NCBI RefSeq assembly: GCF_000718775.1
Contig: NZ_JOCB01000013.1
Coordinates: forward strand, 89,040 to 153,039
From: Streptomyces sp. NRRL S-31
GTDB taxonomy: Bacteria > Actinomycetota > Actinomycetes > Streptomycetales > Streptomycetaceae
Direction of reading: 5' to 3'
DNA: 64,000 nt
The translations under genes were made by a program, and so were the position numbers. The notes below the pieces were generated by a model that worked only from the letters and a program-made list of their open reading frames with translations, did not search any database and was not told the DNA's origin. Shown here piece by piece: positions 33,962 through 42,326 of the stretch. The stretch's first letter is position 1, and each line of letters starts with the position of its first letter.

Positions 33962-34768
33962 TCAGGAACCGCCCTCCCGACCCCCGCCGACCGGCCCGCT
34001 CCCGCCGGCGCGGAAGCCAGGCCCCCCGCCCCGCCTCCCCTCACCCGCGGACGACGCGGGCATCCCCGCGGCAGCGGCGGAAGCCCGTCCCGCGGGCCCC
34101 GGCAGGCGGAGACGGCCGTCGTGGACCTCGGCGATCCGGTCGACGGCGGTCAGCTGGGCGCGGTCGTGGGTGACCAGGACGGTGGCGGTGCCCCGCTCCC
34201 GGGTCAGGCGGGTGACGAGGGCGATGACGGCTGCGCCGCGTTCGTGGTCGAGGGCGCTGGTGGGCTCGTCGACCAGCAGGACGGTGGGGTCGTTCATCAG
34301 GGCCCGGGCGATGTTGACGCGCTGGCGCTGGCCACCGGAGAGCTGGTGCGGCCGGCGATCCGCCCGGTCGGACAGACCGACCGCGTCGAGGAGTCCCAGG
34401 GCCCGGGGGCGGACGGCCCGGGGCTTGCGACCGTCGATCCGCGCCATGACCTGGAGTTGTTCCACGGCGGTGAGCGACGGCAGCAGGTTGGGCTGCTGGA
34501 AGACGATGCCGATCTTCCGGCGCCGCAGATCGGTGAGGTCGCCGCGGCTCATGCCGGCGGTGAGGGTCCCGTCGACGGCGACGGTCCCGGCATCGGGCGT
34601 GATCAGGGTGGCGGCGACGGCCAGCAGGCTGGACTTGCCGGAACCGGAGGGACCGACCACGGCGGTCAGGCTGCCCGGCGGAACCTCCAGGCTGACCTCG
34701 TCCAGAGCGGTCAGGCGGGTGTCACCGTCGGGGTAGGTGAGGGTGATGCCGGTCAGACGCAGGCTCAT
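33962..34768 (-). CDS. ABC exporter ATPase (MacB/LolD-like)
   Basis: A 268-residue ATPase. Walker A VGPSGSGKSSL near 38, Q-loop IGIVFQQPNLLPSLTAVEQ, signature LSGGQRQRVNIARALM, Walker B VLLVDEPTSALD and switch His VLVTHDRA are all present. The order and LLPSLTAVEQ are typical of the MacB/LolD/FtsE group that works with FtsX-type permeases. About 45 Gly/Ala-rich residues follow the normal end. Its start overlaps the stop of the permease gene upstream (ATGA), so they form one operon. Confidence 0.9.
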   Translation of the reverse strand: MSLRLTGITLTYPDGDTRLTALDEVSLEVPPGSLTAVVGPSGSGKSSLLAVAATLITPDAGTVAVDGTLTAGMSRGDLTDLRRRKIGIVFQQPNLLPSLTAVEQLQVMARIDGRKPRAVRPRALGLLDAVGLSDRADRRPHQLSGGQRQRVNIARALMNDPTVLLVDEPTSALDHERGAAVIALVTRLTRERGTATVLVTHDRAQLTAVDRIAEVHDGRLRLPGPAGRASAAAAGMPASSAGEGRRGGGPGFRAGGSGPVGGGREGGS

Positions 34769-35859
34769 CGGATGCTCCCCAGGGCGGTCAGCGGGTCGAC
34801 GGAGGTGATACGGCGAACGGAGAGGGCGGCCCCGAGCGCGCCGAGCCCGATCATCACCGCGGCCGGGAGGAGGACGGTGGCGGGTGCGAGGACGAAGGGC
34901 ACACCCGAGCCGGTCACCAGGGTTCCCAGCGCGACCGCGACGCCGGTGCCGACTGCGGTACCGCCGACGAGCAGGACGACGGCCTGGCCGAGGGCGTCCC
35001 GGAGCAGCCCGGCGGTGGAGGCGCCGAGGGCCTTGAGAACGGCGACGTCACCGCTGCGCTGGATGGTCCACACGGTGAAGAAGGCCCCGATGACCAGCGC
35101 GGAGATTGCGAACAGAAAACCGCGCATCAGTTGCAGGGAGCCGTTCTCGGAGGCGTATGAGCCGATCGCGGACAGCGACCCGTCGAGGGACACCGTCCTC
35201 GTACCGGCCTGCCGGTCGGTGGCCGCCACGTCGGCGCCGGAGTCGGTGTCCAGGGCGATGACGGTGGCGGTCGGACCGGCACCATCACCGCCACCGGCGG
35301 GCGGCGCGGTCTTCCTCCAGACATCCAGGCTGGCCCAGACCACCGGGGTGTGACTGAAGTAGACGTCGCCGCGCACGGCGGCCACCCTCAGCCGCTGCCC
35401 GGCCAGGGTGAGGGAGCCGCCGGCCCGCACGCCGAGGCCGTCGGCGGCCGCGGTGGACAGCACCACCGACGCGTCGTCGATCCTGCCGCCGTCCGGGGCG
35501 AGGCGGGAGCCCGGCAGCACGCCGAAGACGGACACCGGGGAACCCCTGCCCCCGGCGACGGCCCTCGTGATCGTGATCCCCAGCGGTTCGGCGCTCTCGA
35601 CACCGGGCGCTCCGGCCCACCGCCGCCACTGCTGCCGGGTCACGGTGGAGTCGGAGTACGACAGCTCCCGGCCGTCGGCGGGAGCCTGGAAGGCGATCCT
35701 GTCGGCGGGCAGAGACATGATCGCGGAGACGTTCTGCCGGCCCAGTCCGGCCGTCAGCCCGGACAGCAGCCCGACCAACAGCGTGATCAGCACGATGACG
35801 GCGCCCATCAGGGCGAAGCGCCCCTTGGCGAATCTCAGATCTCTCCAGGCGACGAACAC
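34765..35859 (-). CDS. FtsX/MacB-like ABC transporter permease
   Basis: Start set at GTG 35859 after GGAAAGGACGG. The 364-residue protein has one membrane helix at the start (ALMGAVIVLITLLVGLLSGLTAGLG), a large outer domain (about 50-245) and three C-terminal helices (FLFAISALVIGAFFTVWTIQRSGDVAVLKALGAS, LGQAVVLLVGGTAVGTGVAVAL, LLPAAVMIGLGALGAALSVRRI). The closing D-P-x-x-A-L-G motif is FtsX-like. It pairs with the ATPase. Both are divergent from a NarL-type two-component system, a likely regulator of this exporter. Confidence 0.88.
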   Translation of the reverse strand: MFVAWRDLRFAKGRFALMGAVIVLITLLVGLLSGLTAGLGRQNVSAIMSLPADRIAFQAPADGRELSYSDSTVTRQQWRRWAGAPGVESAEPLGITITRAVAGGRGSPVSVFGVLPGSRLAPDGGRIDDASVVLSTAAADGLGVRAGGSLTLAGQRLRVAAVRGDVYFSHTPVVWASLDVWRKTAPPAGGGDGAGPTATVIALDTDSGADVAATDRQAGTRTVSLDGSLSAIGSYASENGSLQLMRGFLFAISALVIGAFFTVWTIQRSGDVAVLKALGASTAGLLRDALGQAVVLLVGGTAVGTGVAVALGTLVTGSGVPFVLAPATVLLPAAVMIGLGALGAALSVRRITSVDPLTALGSIR

Positions 35860-36032
35860 GGTCCTTGACCCGTCCTTTCCGGCGGTGGAAGCGGTACGAC
35901 CCCACCCTCGCCGCCGGCCCCCCGCGCCCGCTTCTGGCACAAGAGGGCACCGCACGCGTCGGAAGACGGCACGCGCCTTGCACCTTTCGACAGAGGCCCG
36001 CGAGGCTCCGGCTCCGTAGCCTGGGAGGCACT

Positions 36033-37247
36033 GTGAACACCGCTGCCCCGTCCCTCACCCCGACCACCCGTGCCCTGGCCTGGTGCCTGCACCTGCTGAT
36101 CATCGGCCTGCTCGCCCTGACCGCCGGACGGGCCCTGGCCGACGGCCGGCCCCACGCCGGGGCGATCGCCACCGGTGCGGCGGTGTGCGCCGTGGTCTAC
36201 GCGACCGGACCCGTGCTGCCGCGCATACGCCGCTCACGACGGGCCGCCGCACTCTGGCTGACCGCCGTGGGCGCCGTCTGGCTGGTGCTGCTGGCCCTGT
36301 CCGCCGACGCCGTGTGGGTGGCGTTCCCGCTCTACTTCCTCCAGCTCCACCTGTTGCCCCGCCGCGTCGGACTCACCGCCGTGGCCGCCACCGCGGCCGC
36401 CGCCATCGCCGGCTTCGCCGCCCACCAGCGCTCCTTCAGCCCCGCCATGCTGATAGGCCCCGCGCTCGGCGCCGCCGTCGCGGTCGCCGTGGTGTGGGGG
36501 TACCAGGCCCTGTACCGGGAGAGCGAACACCGCAGGCGACTCATCGAGGAACTGACCGCCACCCGCGCCGACCTGGCCGAAGCCCAGCACACCGCCGGAG
36601 TGCTCGCCGAACGCGAACGCCTGGCCCGCGAGATCCACGACACCCTCGCCCAGGGCCTGTCCAGCATCCAACTGCTGCTGCGGGCCGCCGAACGCGCCCT
36701 GCCCGACCGGCCCGACACCGCCGCCCGCCATGTGGAGGCAGCCCGCCAGGCCGCCGTGGACGACCTCGCCGAGGCCCGCCGCTTCGTCGCCGCCCTCACC
36801 CCGCCCGCACTGCAGGACACCACCCTGGCCGACGCCCTGGCCCGCCTGTGCGCCACCACCGGCGCCCGCCACCGGCTCGCCGCCCGCTTCCACCTCACCG
36901 GCGACCCCGCCGCCCTGCCGACCGCCCACGAGGTCGCCCTGCTGCGCCTCGCCCAGTCCGCCCTCGCCAACACCGTCCGGCACGCCGGCGCCACCACCGC
37001 CGACGTCACCCTCGGCTACCTCGGCGACCACATCGCCCTCGACATCGTCGACGACGGCCACGGCTTCGACCCCGGCCGGCTCCCCGCCCCCGACCCCGCG
37101 GGCGGCGGCTTCGGCCTGGCGGCCATGCGCGCCCGCGTACACGCCCTCGGCGGCACCCTGACCATCGAATCCGGCCCCGGCCACGGCACCGCCCTGGCAG
37201 CCCGGCTCCCCCTCGCCCCGCCCACCGAAAACGAGCCCCGCCCGTGA
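36033..37247 (+). CDS. NarL-type sensor histidine kinase
   Basis: Start set at GTG 36033, with GGGAGG 7 bases upstream. The 404-residue kinase has about five or six membrane helices (15-165), a short coiled coil, then the HisKA_3 box with the phospho-acceptor His in ERERLAREIHDTLAQGLSSIQLLL near 210 and a HATPase domain (ALANTVRHAG as N-box, DDGHGFDP, GFGLAAMRARVHALGG). It has no extracellular sensor domain, so it may sense membrane state or cell-wall stress. It overlaps the response regulator start (GTGA). Confidence 0.9.
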   Translation: MNTAAPSLTPTTRALAWCLHLLIIGLLALTAGRALADGRPHAGAIATGAAVCAVVYATGPVLPRIRRSRRAAALWLTAVGAVWLVLLALSADAVWVAFPLYFLQLHLLPRRVGLTAVAATAAAAIAGFAAHQRSFSPAMLIGPALGAAVAVAVVWGYQALYRESEHRRRLIEELTATRADLAEAQHTAGVLAERERLAREIHDTLAQGLSSIQLLLRAAERALPDRPDTAARHVEAARQAAVDDLAEARRFVAALTPPALQDTTLADALARLCATTGARHRLAARFHLTGDPAALPTAHEVALLRLAQSALANTVRHAGATTADVTLGYLGDHIALDIVDDGHGFDPGRLPAPDPAGGGFGLAAMRARVHALGGTLTIESGPGHGTALAARLPLAPPTENEPRP

Positions 37248-37885
37248 CCGACACCCCCATCCGCCTCCTCCTGGCCGACGACCACCCCGTGGTCCGGGCC
37301 GGGCTGCGCGCCGTACTGGAGACCGAGTCCGGCCTCACCGTCGTGGCCGAAGCCGCCACCGCCGAGGACGCCGTCGCCCGCGCCGCCGAAGGCGACATCG
37401 ACGTCGTCCTCATGGACCTGAGTTTCGGCAAGGGCACGGGCATGGGCGGCGCCGAGGCCACCGCCCGGATCACCGCCCGCCCCGGCGCCCCCCGCGTCGT
37501 GGTCGTCACCACCTACGACTCGGACGCCGACACCCTGCCCGCCATCGAAGCCGGCGCCACCGGCTACCTCCTCAAGGACGCCCCGCCCGAGGACCTGGCC
37601 GCCGCCGTCCGCACGGCGGCCGCCGGCCGCACCACCCTCGCCCCCACGGTGGCCGACCGGCTCATGAACCGGCTGCGCACCCCCGGCACCGCGCTGACCC
37701 GGCGCGAGACCGAAGTCCTCGGCCTGGTGGCCGAGGGACTGTCCAACCAGGCCATCGGCCACCGCCTGCACCTCACCGAGGGCACCGTCAAGTCACACCT
37801 CGCACGCGTCTACGCCAAACTGGGCGTCGACTCCCGCACCGCCGCCGTCGCCGCCGCGACCGGTCTCGGCCTCATCCGCCGCTGA
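37244..37885 (+). CDS. NarL/LuxR-family response regulator
   Basis: A 213-residue regulator beginning at GTG 37244, which overlaps the kinase stop by 4 bases. Receiver domain: acidic pocket LLADDHPVV near 10, phospho-acceptor Asp in VVLMDLSFGKG near 55, and YLLKDAP near 108. The C-terminal LuxR HTH is LTRRETEVLGLVAEGLSNQAIGHRLHLTEGTVKSHLARVYAKLGV. With the kinase it forms a standard two-component system whose likely target is the divergent FtsX-type exporter. Confidence 0.92.
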   Translation: MTDTPIRLLLADDHPVVRAGLRAVLETESGLTVVAEAATAEDAVARAAEGDIDVVLMDLSFGKGTGMGGAEATARITARPGAPRVVVVTTYDSDADTLPAIEAGATGYLLKDAPPEDLAAAVRTAAAGRTTLAPTVADRLMNRLRTPGTALTRRETEVLGLVAEGLSNQAIGHRLHLTEGTVKSHLARVYAKLGVDSRTAAVAAATGLGLIRR

Positions 37886-37961
37886 CCGGCCTCGGCCCCG
37901 TCCACCGCGGCCGGGAACGCGCGGCACCCTCACGCCGTACGACCGCGCCCCCGGCCGCGGC

Positions 37962-40043
37962 TCACGGGTCGACGGTGCGGTGGGGCCACCACACCGCGGG
38001 GCCGATGTGGCGCACCAGCGCGGGGACGAGCAGAGAACGCACGACGAGGGTGTCGAGCAGGACGCCGAAGGCGACGATGAACGCGATCTGCGCCATGAAG
38101 GCCAGCGGGATGACGGTCAGAGCGGCGAACGTGGCGGCCAGCACCACACCGGCGGAGGTGATCACCCCACCGGTGGCGGTGAGCCCGGTCAGCATGCCGG
38201 ACCGGTTGCCGTGCCGCCGAGCCTCCTCGCGGACCCGGGTCATGAGGAAGATGTTGTAGTCCACGCCCAGGGCGACGAGGAACACGAAGCCGTACAGCGG
38301 GACGGAGGCGTCGGTCCCGGAGAAGCCCAGGACGTGGGTGAAGAGGAGCGCGGTCACACCGAGCGTGGCCAGGTAGTTCAGGGCGACGGTGGCCACCAGC
38401 AGTACGGGCAGCAGCAGACTGCGCAGCAGGGCGACGAGGATGCACAGGATGATCGCCAGGACGATCGGGACGATCAGGGCGCGATCGCGGGCGGCGGTCC
38501 GCTGGGTGTCGTACTGCTCGGCGGTGTAGCCGCCCACCATCGCCTCGGCGCCGTCGACACCGTGTACGGCGGCGCGCAGCCGGGGGATCGTCCGCTTCGC
38601 GGCGTCACCGTCCGAGGCGGCGCTCAGCGTGGCGTCGATACGGACCCGTCCGTCCACGACGGCCCCCGCGCCTCCGCCCGGCCGTCCGTTCCCGGCCACC
38701 GGAGCGGCCTGCGCCACCCCGTCGGTCCCGCGCGCCGCCGCGAGCACCTGATCGGCACGGTCGGCCCGGGCGATGATCACAGCCGGGTTCCCGGCACCGG
38801 CCGGGAAGTGCTCGGCCAGGACCTTCTGCCCGGTCACCGACCGTGCGTCGTTGACGAACGTCTCGTCCAGCGGGATGCCGCGCGCGTGCAGCAACGGGAA
38901 GAAGGCGGCGCAGGCCGCCAGCACCACGGCCGTACTCGTCCAGATCCGCCGGGGCCGCCGGTCGACGAGACCGGCCACTCGCGGCCACAGGCCGCCCTGG
39001 CCCGCGCCGTCGGCGGCGGCAGCCGGGTGGGGCCTGGCCGGCCAGTACGCGGTACGTCCGAGGAGCACCAGGACGGCGGGCAGGAAGGTCATGGCCGCCG
39101 CCACCGCGCAGACGATGCCGATGGCACCGACCGGGCCCAGGGCCTGGTTGTTGCTCAGATCGCTCACCAGCAGCGCCAGCAGACCCAGGGCGACGGTGGC
39201 GGCGCTGGCGGTGATGGCCCCCACCGAGCGCCGCCAGGCCACCCCGATCGCCTCCCGTCGGTCCCGGCCACCGGCGAGTTCCTCGCGGAAGCGGGCGGTC
39301 AGCAGCAGCGCGTAGTCGGTCGCCGCACCGATGACCAGGATGAACAGGATGCCCTGCACCTGGCCGTCCACCCGCACCACATCGTGGTCGGCCAGGGCGT
39401 AGACGACCGCCGAGGCCAGCGCGAGCGCGAACACCGCTGTGACGATCACGACCACGGGCAGCAGGACACTGCGGTAGACGACCACCAGGATCAGCAACAC
39501 CGCGCCCAGAGCCACCATGAGCAGGACACCGTCGATACCGGCGAACGCCTGCGACAGATCCGCCCGCGTGGCCGCCGGACCGGTCAGGTGGACCCGGGCG
39601 CCCGGCACGCCGTCGGCCGCGGCCCGCACGTCATCGACGACCCGCCCGAGATCCTCCCCCAGGTCGGACTTCAAGGGCACCACGGCCTGCAACGCCCGCC
39701 CGTCCCCGGACGGTACGGCGGGACTGGCCGGGCCCGCCGTACCCTCCACCCGTGCCGCCGCGCGCAGAGCCTGCGCCGCCCGGTCGCGCCGGGCGGCCGT
39801 GACCGGTCCCGTGTCGCTGACCCAGACGATGACCAAAGGCACCGTCTGCCGCGCCTGGAACGCCTTCTGCATGTGGCTGACCTTGGTCGACTCGGCGCTC
39901 GCGGGCAGGAAAGCCGCCTGGTCATTGGTGGAGACCCCGCCCAGCTTCCCCGCGAACGGCCCCATGGCCGCCCCCGCCAGCAGCCACACCAGCACAGCCA
40001 GCGCCGGAGCCATCCAGCGCCATCGGCCGTGTCTCGTCATCAT
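37962..40043 (-). CDS. MMPL/RND-family exporter
   Basis: A 693-residue protein with two copies of the MMPL unit: one helix (ALAVLVWLLAGAAMGP), an outer loop (about 30-165), five helices, then a second loop (about 385-520) and five more. Hallmarks: VIGAATDYALLLTARFREEL in helix 4 and VALGVDYNIFLMTRVREEA in helix 10, which hold the proton-relay Asp-Tyr pairs. Start at ATG 40043 or 40040 after GGAGGA. It is divergent from a MarR gene with a clear operator between, suggesting drug or lipid efflux under MarR control. Confidence 0.9.
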   Translation of the reverse strand: MMTRHGRWRWMAPALAVLVWLLAGAAMGPFAGKLGGVSTNDQAAFLPASAESTKVSHMQKAFQARQTVPLVIVWVSDTGPVTAARRDRAAQALRAAARVEGTAGPASPAVPSGDGRALQAVVPLKSDLGEDLGRVVDDVRAAADGVPGARVHLTGPAATRADLSQAFAGIDGVLLMVALGAVLLILVVVYRSVLLPVVVIVTAVFALALASAVVYALADHDVVRVDGQVQGILFILVIGAATDYALLLTARFREELAGGRDRREAIGVAWRRSVGAITASAATVALGLLALLVSDLSNNQALGPVGAIGIVCAVAAAMTFLPAVLVLLGRTAYWPARPHPAAAADGAGQGGLWPRVAGLVDRRPRRIWTSTAVVLAACAAFFPLLHARGIPLDETFVNDARSVTGQKVLAEHFPAGAGNPAVIIARADRADQVLAAARGTDGVAQAAPVAGNGRPGGGAGAVVDGRVRIDATLSAASDGDAAKRTIPRLRAAVHGVDGAEAMVGGYTAEQYDTQRTAARDRALIVPIVLAIILCILVALLRSLLLPVLLVATVALNYLATLGVTALLFTHVLGFSGTDASVPLYGFVFLVALGVDYNIFLMTRVREEARRHGNRSGMLTGLTATGGVITSAGVVLAATFAALTVIPLAFMAQIAFIVAFGVLLDTLVVRSLLVPALVRHIGPAVWWPHRTVDP

Positions 40044-40101
40044 GTTCCTCCAGCGACATCGTGAGCGGGGAACCACCGCCTACCCCCACCCCCGGCAAAC
40101 A

Positions 40102-40118
40102 ATCTTGATGATCAAGAT
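40102..40118. promoter_or_regulatory. MarR-type operator between MMPL and MarR genes
   Basis: ATCTTGAT-G-ATCAAGAT, perfect 8-base arms around one base, in an AT-rich stretch otherwise rare here. It lies 59 bases before the MMPL start and 28 before the MarR start, so it probably controls both. TTGATNATCAA is the common MarR-family dyad. Confidence 0.85.
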
Positions 40119-40145
40119 ACTTCGTCTGGAGATACACTTGCGCAC

Positions 40146-40661
40146 GTGCTGCCCACGGATCTCCAGACCTTCGCCGTCCTGCTCAGGCGGATGAACAGCG
40201 AACTGACCGAGATCACCCACGCCTTCGCGCACGCCCACGGCCTGCACCCCACCGATGTGCAGGCACTGATCGTCATCCTCGACGGCCCCGCGGCCGACCC
40301 GCTGGAACACCCGGCCGCCCCCCGCGCACCCATCACCCCCAAGGTGCTGGGCGAGCACCTCGGCCTCACCTCCGGCGCCGTCACCGCCTGCCTGAACCGG
40401 CTGGAGAAGGCCGGGCACATCCGCCGGGTACGGGAGGCCGCCGACCGGCGGGTCGTGCACCTCTACTACGAGCCCGGGGCCCGCGAGATGGCCCGCGCCT
40501 TCTTCGCCCCCCTCGCCCGGGCCACCGACGCCGTCCGGGGCGAGTTCACCGACGACGAGTTGCGCACGGTCGTCCGCTTCCTGGCCGCCATGAACGACCG
40601 GCTGACCACCCGCAGACAACACGACCAGGACGAGACCACCGCCGCTCCCGCCGCCGACTGA
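40146..40661 (+). CDS. MarR-family transcriptional regulator
   Basis: A 171-residue regulator starting at GTG 40146. The winged helix reads LGEHLGLTSGAVTACLNRLEKAGHIRRVREAADRRVVHLYY, with the conserved D-x-R in the wing tip. An insert of about 20 residues, rich in Pro/Ala (DPLEHPAAPRAPITP), precedes it and is unusual. The start of the coding region carries FAVLLRRMNSELTEITHAFAHAHGLHPTDVQALIVIL. It most likely represses the divergent MMPL exporter and itself. Confidence 0.9.
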   Translation: MLPTDLQTFAVLLRRMNSELTEITHAFAHAHGLHPTDVQALIVILDGPAADPLEHPAAPRAPITPKVLGEHLGLTSGAVTACLNRLEKAGHIRRVREAADRRVVHLYYEPGAREMARAFFAPLARATDAVRGEFTDDELRTVVRFLAAMNDRLTTRRQHDQDETTAAPAAD

Positions 40662-40714
40662 GACCGGCACGGAGCCGACCGACGGAAGGGAAGCCCGCGG
40701 TCGGCGATCCCCGC

Positions 40715-41146
40715 TCAGCGACGGCGCAGCAGTTCGGCCACGACGTCGTCCCAGCGCAGACGGGAGTTCTCCGCGCCCGCGGGTACGGCCTCGAACGTCT
40801 CGGTCAGCCAGTCCCGGAGCGCGGCGGCCGGTACGTACACCGCGGCGGCGCCACCCCTGCCCCGCAGCGCCAGCCTCATCGTGGTGGAACCGTGACAGCG
40901 GCAGGGCGGCCAGACCCGCACGTCACCCTCACCGCAGGGAGCGTCCAGCCCCGCCCACAGCAGATCCCGCGAGAACAGCCACGGCGCGACCGTCTCCAGG
41001 CCGCCGCGGAAATCCAGCCGCACGGCGAACGGATCGGCGGAGTCATAACCGAAGCGAACCTCGATGGGCACGGCCTCGGTGGCGCTGAGGACCAGGTGAA
41101 CGGTCATGTCGACGTGCAGACGCTTGTTCCGGCCGGTCGCGTCCAT
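40715..41146 (-). CDS. SsgA-like (SALP) sporulation/cell-division regulator
   Basis: A 143-residue SsgA-family protein. The core is VPIEVRFGYDSADPFAVRLDF, WLFSRDLLWAGL and GEGDVRVWPP, followed by LRLALRGRGGAAAVYVPAAALRDWL and SRLRWDDVVAELL. GGGAGG precedes the ATG. SALP proteins exist only in morphologically complex actinomycetes and steer septum placement and spore-wall assembly through FtsZ or PBPs. Which of the several Streptomyces paralogues this is cannot be told from sequence alone. Confidence 0.88.
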   Translation of the reverse strand: MDATGRNKRLHVDMTVHLVLSATEAVPIEVRFGYDSADPFAVRLDFRGGLETVAPWLFSRDLLWAGLDAPCGEGDVRVWPPCRCHGSTTMRLALRGRGGAAAVYVPAAALRDWLTETFEAVPAGAENSRLRWDDVVAELLRRR

Positions 41147-42083
41147 GGTGCCTCCCGGAGGACGTGGAATGTGGGCTCTGCCGTCCCCCGGGGCGCCTGC
41201 CGACCCCGGGCGCGACAGCGGCGGCGAACCCGGTCACGAGCCCGGAACCGCCCACACTCTCCCTTCCGGAGGACGCGGCGGAGCGGATGCGGACCGTGGA
41301 CGTCAACCCCGGCCATCGGCGTCGTGAGCGCCACGCCACGGCCTGCCCAGCGGATCACAGGACCGCCAGGCTGCGACGACTCGACACGCGATCGACGTAC
41401 CCGACGCGCCCGATGTACCCGAAAGCCCCGTCCGGCCCGGGGGCCCGGCCCGGACGAACGACTACCCGGCGGCCGGCTGATCGCGTCGGTGGACCACCCG
41501 ACCGTGGCCTACACGTTCGCGGATCCCCGCCCTGACCACTTCGAGTGGATGGTCAACGGAGAGTCCTTCCCGATCACGTTCCGGCGCAGATCGGTGCAGG
41601 CGGTGATCGACGCCTTCACCACCGCAGGCTTCCGCATGACCGTGATTACGGAGAAGTCCTCGTACACACGTCCGCTGCTCGGACTCCACTGGCCCGCACG
41701 GGACTTGACGGCGTTCCTCTGTGACTGCCGACCGGGCCCGCGATCCTGGCCTTCCTCGTCTTCGGTCGTGTTCAGACCCGCAAGCGCGAGTAAAGCCCGT
41801 GACGACAACGGCGGTTCCGACGAGCACGGACGTCGGCATCCAGGCAAGCGGCCACGTTGCCGCAACACTCCTCACACCACCGCACCTGACCTGCGAGGGG
41901 AGTGTTGCAACCCGCCGGATGGCGGCGGCAACGGCCCCCGGGTGTTGCCGGTTCCGTTGCCGTTTCCCCGATTGCGTGGCGCAACGGATTCACCTGGCCC
42001 CATTGTGTGGCTCATGCAAAGCGGGCCCACCCGGGGCACGCTTCCTGGCCGGCGTTCGGCAGGGGTGAAGAAGGGCAGGTTCG
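41147..42083. other. Gene-poor region with methyltransferase remnant and inverted repeat
   Basis: About 940 bases. It holds the methyltransferase fragment listed separately, and near 41862-41908 an inverted repeat with arms GCAACACTCC and GGAGTGTTGC 27 bases apart. Around it are further TTGCC/GCAAC words at 41850-41990 that may be relics of a regulator-site cluster. No intact gene seen. Confidence 0.5.
41458..41730 (+). pseudogene. C-terminal fragment of a SAM-dependent methyltransferase
   Basis: One frame reads PGGRLIASVDHPTVAYTF, DHFEWMVNGESFPITFRRRS, QAVIDAFTTAGFRMTVITE and a last DLTAFLCD. This is the ending of class I methyltransferases (strand 5 G-G-x-L-I-x-S-V-D-H-P, then the F-x-x-A-G-F loop). 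The SAM-binding N-terminal half (the E/D-x-G-x-G-x-G region) is absent, and no start codon fits. It is a decayed remnant. Confidence 0.6.
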
Positions 42084-42326
42084 ATGGATCGATCGCTTGT
42101 GTCGGTGAGGGCGGCGCTGGTGCTCTCACTGGCGGCACTGGCCGGTGTGGGCGCTGGTGTGCTGGCCGTGCCGGCCGGTGACGGGACGGCGGGTGGTGTA
42201 CTGGCCGGACTCACCACCGCGGGCGGGGCCGTGCCGGTGTTCGACCGGATGATCGCCCAGGACAGCGCCCACCACGGGAACGCCGCGCACGAGGCGGACA
42301 TGAAGGGCGGGAACGCCCGTGGGTGA
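42084..42326 (+). CDS. Small membrane protein preceding the receiver protein
   Basis: An 80-residue protein with one N-terminal membrane helix (AALVLSLAALAGVGAGVLAVPA), then a Gly/Ala stretch and a hydrophilic end, VFDRMIAQDSAHHGNAAHEADMKGGN. No Cys lipobox. Its stop overlaps the start of the next gene by 8 bases, so the two are coupled. No family recognised. Confidence 0.6.
   Translation: MDRSLVSVRAALVLSLAALAGVGAGVLAVPAGDGTAGGVLAGLTTAGGAVPVFDRMIAQDSAHHGNAAHEADMKGGNARG

Noticed and set aside
37980..40064. 694-residue plus-strand frame opposite the MMPL gene
   Set aside because: Gln/Asp/His-rich antisense of a clear membrane exporter; an effect of high third-position GC.
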